Made by a program: the position numbers and the translations under genes. The notes under the pieces were generated by a model. The model was not told where the DNA came from. It saw nothing but the letters and a program-made list of their open reading frames with translations, and made no database searches. Shown piece by piece: positions 58,193 to 64,000 of a stretch of DNA of 64,000 bases. Source of the DNA: Protula sp. h YS-2021 (taxonomy: Eukaryota > Annelida > Polychaeta > Sabellida > Serpulidae); the NCBI GenBank assembly GCA_949752745.1, contig OX457024.1, positions 46,194,490-46,258,489 on the forward strand. Reading direction: 5' to 3'. The stretch's first letter is position 1, and each line of letters begins with the position of its first letter.

Positions 58193-59671
58193 GTTTCATA
58201 AAAAGGAGATCTAGTATGGTTCTCATTTCTGGCAATACGATTACGTTGTACAGTTAAACCTGATTCCGGACAAATCTGTATGATATAGACAACTTCCTTA
58301 TTCGAACAAAAAAAATTAGTTCATTTTAACTATCCATTGGTTCGTATATAATAAAAACCTGGACAGCTTCCTGTAGAAATTGGCCATATTTTTCAGACCC
58401 AGTTGCAGGTTCTACTTACAACTATTGACCATCCTTTATTTCTTCACTTTTAGGCATGGGGTTGTATAATATTCTGTTGTTGTTTTTTTTTTTTTGGCTT
58501 CTTTGGGGGCAGGGGGTGCTGCACGAGAAAAAAGATTCTTGCTGTTGTTACCATACAGAGTTAATTCAACTTCCAATTTAAATAAATCTTAACGTTACTT
58601 CCAGATACTGGGATAATTATCCGTTTTCAGTTCAGTTGACCAGTTTCACATTCTGTTATGGGATTTAATCATGATTTTACAGAATGCTGAGAAACTAAGG
58701 AGTTTGGAATCTTTACCATCTGCGCAAAATTGAGGCACAAAACACCAAGGAGGCATTATGGAGGGGGGGGGGGGCAGATTGCCAACATTACCGACAACGA
58801 TACACAGTAAGACTTGAATGAAACAGACGCCCACGGCATTGAGTTAATTTGTACGATTAAGCGCGTTGTCTGGTTTATTGACGGCCCCTCATTTTACACT
58901 ACTTTCGAATATTTTTGCAAAGAAATTGTGCATTTCACACATCAATGTTTCACAATGACAAATGACTTGAAACATGACTTGTTAGGAAGAACGAGGAAAG
59001 TCCCCCGCGGACAAAAATGCTCATCGAGAAAATCTACCACCTTTTGACAATTGCAGAGAAAAGCCCGCCCCCTCCCAGGCCAGATTTTTGCCGTACTCCC
59101 AGAAAATACGTCCGCCACATGGAACTTAATTCCTTTTCAGAAAACACATACGCATTAAAATGTAGTTTGGTTTAATGTAGCACTTCTGATAACATTTACT
59201 TAACTTGTCACCCACTGTAAGTACTTTCAGTGCACACAGGTTCGTGTTTTGTTTTAATCACGGGCTTTAGCCATAGCTATGCTGCAATGTTTGGGGTCTG
59301 CAGACTGCCTGACGATGTTCTTACCGCTGTTTCAAAAGAGAAGAGGCAAGAAGATGTCCCTTTAAACCCATGGATTAAGAAATACTCATGTGATTTCACC
59401 AGTTGTTCGGTGAGCAGTTGGGCTAGTGGCCACTTGCCACTATTGCTGTGGCCACTCGTCAAGCAACCGGTTATCCAACACCCACCCATCAGTCATGGCT
59501 TGTAGTATTTCTCTCCAGTGTTTTTTCCTCTAGCAGAGGTCCCAAACGGGACAGCTTGGGACTCTTAACTGACTGCCTGCTGCTCTCGCTAAAAAAGGGG
59601 AAACAATGCATGTTCGGGTAAACAAATGTCAAGGCGTTATTTGAATCCTCTGGTATATAAGGGTGTTTTTA
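58193..59671. other. Intergenic DNA upstream of the CCN exons
   Basis: May contain the missing signal-peptide exon and promoter of the CCN gene, but none could be fixed. A G-run lies at about 58761-58774 and a T-run near 58482-58494. A stretch at 58250-58290 (CAGTTAAACCTGATTCCGGA) resembles pogo-type MITE ends. Confidence 0.4.
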
Positions 59672-59849
59672 CAGTAAACCTTGCATTTGCTACAACGCTG
59701 GGTGTCCGGTGTTCGGAATAGCGAGGTGTCCGGTTTATCGAGCTTTCGTTATTAAGAAAGTGAAGGGAAAATAAAAGGGGACTGAAAAACTCTGTCCTGC
59801 ATAGAGAGTTATTCGGTTTATGAGGTTGTCCGGACATGAAGTTTTACTG
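59672..59849. mobile_element. Pogo-like MITE with TA target site
   Basis: A 178-bp element with ends CAGTAAACCTTGCAT and, reverse-complemented, CAGTAAAACTTCAT, flanked by TA on each side. CAGTAAAAC termini with TA duplication are typical of pogo/Tigger-derived MITEs. The interior has repeated GTGTCCGGT words. Confidence 0.7.
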
Positions 59850-60561
59850 TATTTAGTAGAAAAATCAAGCCATTATTGAATACTTGAGTAATCATGACAT
59901 CTTGCAAATCAGGACCAGTTTTGTCAGTCCAAACGCGCTGACCACTGTTTAATAACACATTCAATTAACGCATTCCGAAAGTAGCTCTTCAAAGTGCATT
60001 GCCAACTGCAGCAACCCTTAATTTACACAGACGTTAGACTCGATGAGAAACTGAACACAGTGAAACGTACTTAAGCTTCTTTGCTTTATTCATATTTTTG
60101 GCTTTTTATTTTTGTTCTGGGTTTTTTTTTTTTTTTGCAGATATTCATCACACGGGATGTATCGCCTAAGCGAAAGCATAAGGCCATGTGATGAGAGTGA
60201 ATTGTCTCGGGAATATCAGCATTGGTATTCAATACCACAGTAGAGATTTCTTGCTGCATTAGATTGATCGTTGGATAACAGCCTAGGAGTTGTTTGGCCT
60301 TTAGGGCCAATTTATCAGTTAGGTCTTAAGTAGATTTCCATGCCCTTTTCCCTGACTAGTACCTGAGGGTTCGGGCAAAAAGACTATTTTCCATGTAAGA
60401 AGCAAAGTAAAGTGCGCTCAGTGAATGATTCTCTGGGCTACCCGAAGGGAAAGTAGAAGATTCCTTTTCTTCATTTATTTGGAAATATAAAACATATTGA
60501 TTGCTAACAGCACCCAACATTAATACGATGTAATTGCTTACCGATACAATTTTTAGCTTTA
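59850..60561. other. Intergenic DNA, nothing recognised
   Basis: No coding, RNA or repeat feature supported apart from a T-run near 60122-60136. Confidence 0.5.
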
Positions 60562-61189
60562 TTTCCGAAAAGCTTCGAATTTGCTTGTATTCATTTTTAA
60601 ATGGGTTTTCATATAATTGATAAAATCACACAAAATGGAAATTGATTTTTTTTCTCACAGCAGTGAGTACCCCCTTTCTGCGTGATTGTTCAAACACGCC
60701 ATAATTTATCGCTACATGTAATTTACATAGGTTTAGTTCGTTAGAGCCAGTATTCTGGCACTTGAAAATCTAGCAGTTGTATATATTGATTTTACACGAC
60801 GCTGACACTTAAAAATCATCCCTATGGTGCCTCTCATTTTCATATGGATTTGCAACATGATTCAACACTATTTTGCTGGTGTTCGCGCACACCGTCATAG
60901 GAGCTCAGTCAAGTCACTATTATTGGGCCTGTCTTGATTACCAGCTTTTCGCAGCATTCTTGTTTCGCACTAACGGACAGTTTCGCTGGAGTTATTCACT
61001 CCAATCCGACAAATCAGTATTACAGTATTATTAGACACTCCTGTAGAGTATTAGCATCTGTCAGGACGAAGAGAGATGGCGAAAGCCAGCCTGTACTTGC
61101 TGAGCGATCATCCGCAGTGTATTCACTCAGTGGCGACCTCCATCCTACACTGTTTGTGCCGTCGGGATAAGGAAATGCCTCTGTGATAC

Positions 61190-61990
61190 AATGCCCATAT
61201 CTGCCTCGAGTGCACACTTCTATCACAACGGGACTGGAAGCAAATACGCCAAATCCTTGCCAAGAATGACAGACACAGGGATGAAAGCATGGCCCAGTGA
61301 TCCGCATCAGATACTGGCTTTGAAGAGAGCCCGTTTGAGCCAGATCTCTTCTCCAATACACTTGGATACAGAGGGTGAAGTGAGACTCCGAGATAGCGAA
61401 GGAAATACGGTAAAGGGTTAAGAATAGAGTATTCTGTGAGACTGTAGCAGACGTAAGTATTGATTCTATTCTGAACGAAGCGTGGACAGCCCTACAGAGT
61501 CACACGCCAACAATCACACGCCCAACCGTGACGTCGCCCTTCTCACCGCCATTTCTTTTACCGGTGTCAGATCAACCCCACAGGCGAGCTACAGCGGGAC
61601 ACACTTGAAGCATTGAAAAAGGACGACCTTAGCTTCATGAATCCCGTGTCGACCGAAGTACTTGAATACCCCGCCCTGCCCACACGGGACGTACTGAAGC
61701 TATCAACATAGGCGATGTCATTGGTGGTATACCTGCATCGGATGCCTTTATATTGCTGGGCGAGCGTTAAGGAACTCGGAGAACTATGCCACTCTCCGAT
61801 CGCAAGATAGATCGAGTTATGGTTAATCAAGAGAGCAGAGCTTTGGCACAGGACCTATCCTTGATGTTTCTCACGTCACATCCCTTCACCCGACAGCAGC
61901 TGTCCCGGAGGAAGAGACAACAGTTGCTCTACCAGTCCACTCGATGTCAGGCATTGAGACCCAGCCTGAACCAAGCGTGCAAAGCAGACT
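61190..61990 (+). pseudogene. DIRS ORF1 remnant, copy C
   Basis: In shifting frames: CLECTLLSQRDWKQIRQILA near 61.2 kb matches CGECLHLSPEDWKVLLRNRT of the intact ORF1. TRDVLKLST, then VVYLHRM and CWASVKEL near 61.7 kb match TRDVVKLSTFL, MVYLRRD and CWSSVKGL. This supplies an independent view of which ORF1 segments are conserved. Confidence 0.8.
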
Positions 61991-62059
61991 AGTGAAAATA
62001 GACCGAAGAGATGGGCCTCTCAGTAGTTCAGGAAGCAGCGAACCAAAAAACCGTCTCCA

Positions 62060-62460
62060 GATGATACTTTTACAAACTTAGAAAAATGGGGGAAGTTGCT
62101 AGGCTGCAACGCACCCTTGCCGGTTGGCCGAAGGCTAGGCAAAGTCTGGAAATCTGCCAAAAAGTGTCTGTTTTTTTTTATGTAGGGCAAAGGCGTATTG
62201 GTTCCTAGCTCTCCGTTTCGTCCTCTCTGTGTCTGTCTCTGTCTTTCTGTCCCTCTCTACAACTCTGTACGTGTTCTTGAAGATGATGTAGCTGCTAGAG
62301 TACTGGGTCAGACTGCAAGGTTTGCTAGTATTTCAGTACCTGGGCGACTGGTTTTTGGCCCACCTGTGCCAGGAAGCAGCTGCCTACAAACATGGCAGTT
62401 GGTAAAGTTGCAGAAGTCGGAGCTGGTACTAAAACAAGAAATTGTTTCCTGAGAAGAGGT
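62060..62460 (+). pseudogene. DIRS reverse transcriptase remnant, copy C
   Basis: LEKWGKLLGCNAPLPVGRRL then GKVWK matches LENLLSLNASLPVGGRLGKFW of the intact ORF2. RLQGLLVFQYLGDWFLAHL matches the YLDD box region, with the first Asp replaced by Gly (YLGD), which would abolish catalysis. The segment between is deleted. Confidence 0.85.
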
Positions 62461-62811
62461 GCCTAGCTCAACCCGATCCCATTCCGCCCACACCTGGTTA
62501 CTTCTATGGCACCTAGCCGTACAATCGTAAAGGTAAAAGGATCCTCTAAGAGGACTTGGAGGAGATGCTGCAGAGCCGTGAGCACTCTATACATAAAGTC
62601 TATCTCTCGTACTTGAACAAATTTGCCTTTTTGGTGGGTAAGTCTTAAGTAGATTCCTTCTAGACCTCCCCGGCAGTAGCAGCAGTTTTTAGACCATCTC
62701 TTCACTGAAAAACGCCTTAAGATAGTGTGAATTGAGGGTTACAGAGTAGCTATCGGTTCAAGACACGAAATAATACGACCTGGGGAAGGATTGACAGGTC
62801 ACGTGACTGAT

Positions 62812-63060
62812 GACGTCACGATGATTGACTGCAGTAGCACTCGCGTTAGGGTTAGGGTTATGCCTCCGATGGGCTCTGAAGGTATGATAGACAGATGGTA
62901 GAAGGGACGTCTCCTAGGGGTCTGACGGCATTATGGCGTCATTATAACGTCATTATGACGTCATTATAACTCCATGATGACGTCATTGGTACGGGTGCGC
63001 GCTCAGTCCTATCAATCTGATCCAGATCCACCACACCTTTCTGACGTCATTATGACGTCA
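62812..63060. repeat. Cluster of five TGACGTCA palindromes plus a telomere-like run
   Basis: Exact TGACGTCA occurs at 62812, 62956, 62978, 63042 and 63053, with near-matches (GGCGTCATT, AACGTCATT) between. GTTAGGGTTAGGGTTA lies at 62845-62860. The palindrome is the CREB/ATF consensus, but here it sits inside decayed DIRS sequence and may simply be a short-period repeat of ATTATGACGTC. Confidence 0.75.
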
Positions 63061-63179
63061 CCACTGTGGTAGAACACCCATGGGCGTTCCACCACACTTT
63101 TTATGACGTGTGTGGTAGAACACTACCAGCAGGCCTTGTCGTAGTTCTTCAGATGCCTCAAGTTTTTCCTCCTCCACAG

Positions 63180-63480
63180 TCAAGCGTGACCCACTGGGAT
63201 CTCTCCATTCTCTTACAATCTTGTGGGAGGCATTTGTTTCCCCCAAGAATGCTTCGGTAAGATTAACATTTCTCTGAGCCTCATTTCTCTGGGTAAGTAG
63301 TCAAGTGTAATTCACATCCTTGGTCGAGAATCACAGAAAGAAAAAGTGAGTGGAAGATAGTCTTTTTCTTTGTCTCATTTTAAGGCTAATGCTCATCATG
63401 TTCGCCAGGTAATCAACTCTCTGGGAGTCCTGCATAAATTGCACTTGGCCAAATACTTAAGACAGGTCTATGCTCAACAG
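63180..63480 (+). pseudogene. DIRS tyrosine recombinase remnant, copy C
   Basis: VTHWDLSILLQSC near 63.19 kb matches IAQWDLSLVLQYL. Near 63.39-63.42 kb ANAHHVRQVINSLGVL matches the H-x-x-R block (KAHQVRQVANSLRAV). RNase H was not found. Confidence 0.8.
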
Positions 63481-63560
63481 GCGGAAGCGGTATTTTATTA
63501 AAATACTCCTTGTATCATGATACGGGGAACTCTTCGCAGACCCCAGAGGAAGCGCAAGCA

Positions 63561-64000
63561 GAAGGGTGATATTCCAAGTAGCACGTCCCATTTCAATGAC
63601 AGAAAAACAACTGCGTCAGAGCTAGGTCGTGGATCCCAAGACCCAATCTTCTTGACCCATAGATCGGTTTAGGTAACAATCTGCTACGGATTGTTCATTG
63701 ATAGCATTACTACAATTTGCAGTTTGAGACTGTTCTTTGTGTTTATTTAGTTAGACGATAACAGCCAAACATTGTCACGGCTTCTTTGGCCTCTATCTGC
63801 TTTGCAAGAAAAGAAGAGGGTGAGACTTGGTTAGTCCATCACACCCGACCAAGTTGTGTGCTAGCTAGCCTCATCGTCAGCGACCAGGGTAGCTTGTGCT
63901 ATGACTAGGCAGAGACCGCCATCGCCCCTGCCCGATTATGGGCCAGATAGAGAAGGGTTTTAGTGGATCGCACCAGAAGCGACATTTTAGTTAATTTTAC
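63561..64000. other. Window end, possibly DIRS copy C 3' non-coding sequence
   Basis: No coding match and no terminal repeat recognised. It may continue copy C beyond the window. Confidence 0.35.

Larger units (their letters stand above)
60562..63560 (+). mobile_element. Degenerate DIRS retrotransposon copy C
   Basis: A third DIRS copy, + orientation, heavily decayed. It has a left terminal-repeat fragment (60562-60612, CGAAAAGCTTCGAATTTGCT, then TTTTTAAATGGGTTTT, like the intact element's TTCGCAAAAGCTTTGAATTC and TTTTAATGGGTTCC). ORF1, RT and recombinase fragments follow in the canonical order. The total is far shorter than 8 kb, so large deletions occurred. The right boundary is uncertain. 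Confidence 0.75.

Noticed and set aside
58770..58839. Possible signal-peptide exon of the CCN gene (minus strand, followed by GTAATG)
   Set aside because: The frame with an ATG is not hydrophobic, and the hydrophobic frame has no ATG and the wrong phase for the IGFBP exon.
59230..59505. 91-codon plus-strand frame
   Set aside because: No homology, no splice signals and an equally long frame on the opposite strand.

Overview
This is a window of animal nuclear DNA: intron-split genes with GT/AG junctions, AT-rich intergenic DNA, abundant microsatellites and many transposon relics. The two clear host genes are an animal FAS-like polyketide synthase and a CCN-family matricellular protein. Together with a DIRS-type tyrosine-recombinase retrotransposon and many short TIR elements, they suggest a marine lophotrochozoan, most likely a mollusc. 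The species is an inference; no organism-specific marker was found.

Layout: (1) 1-8.0 kb, + strand: the last 14 coding exons of a fatty-acid-synthase-like megasynthase (enoyl reductase, ketoreductase, acyl carrier protein), ending in a stop right after the ACP with no thioesterase. (2) 8-10.5 kb: intergenic DNA with a 278-bp tandem repeat. (3) 10.8-13.9 kb: an eroded, internally deleted DIRS copy. (4) 13.9-25.3 kb: mostly empty, with a CCAG-type MITE, a hairpin-rich poly(A)-tailed insertion and an intronless 515-residue gene of unknown function (21.1-22.7 kb, - strand). (5) 25.3-33.3 kb: a nearly complete DIRS retrotransposon on the - strand with inverted terminal repeats, an internal complementary region, gag-like ORF1, RT/RNase H ORF2 and a tyrosine recombinase ORF that needs a frame change. 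(6) 33.3-47.1 kb: AT-rich DNA with several MITEs, a decayed non-LTR retrotransposon and a small candidate gene at 44.3-44.7 kb. (7) 47.1-50.5 kb: five copies of a ~0.5-kb TIR element followed by a TTAN-flanked MITE. (8) 50.6-56.3 kb, - strand: a CCN gene with IGFBP, VWC and TSP1 exons and two different cystine-knot (CT) exons. (9) 56.3-60.5 kb: GA microsatellites and two TIR elements. (10) 60.5-63.6 kb: a third, decayed DIRS copy holding a cluster of TGACGTCA palindromes.

The host genes are unrelated. The megasynthase should make a lipid or polyketide product in the cytosol; the CCN protein should be secreted. The strongest candidates for something new are the tandem CT exons of the CCN gene (probable alternative C-termini), the thioesterase-less FAS-like synthase, and the well-preserved DIRS element whose ends can be read from its own internal complementary region. 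Exon boundaries were derived by hand from splice consensus, phase continuity and remembered family alignments; no search or transcript data were available.
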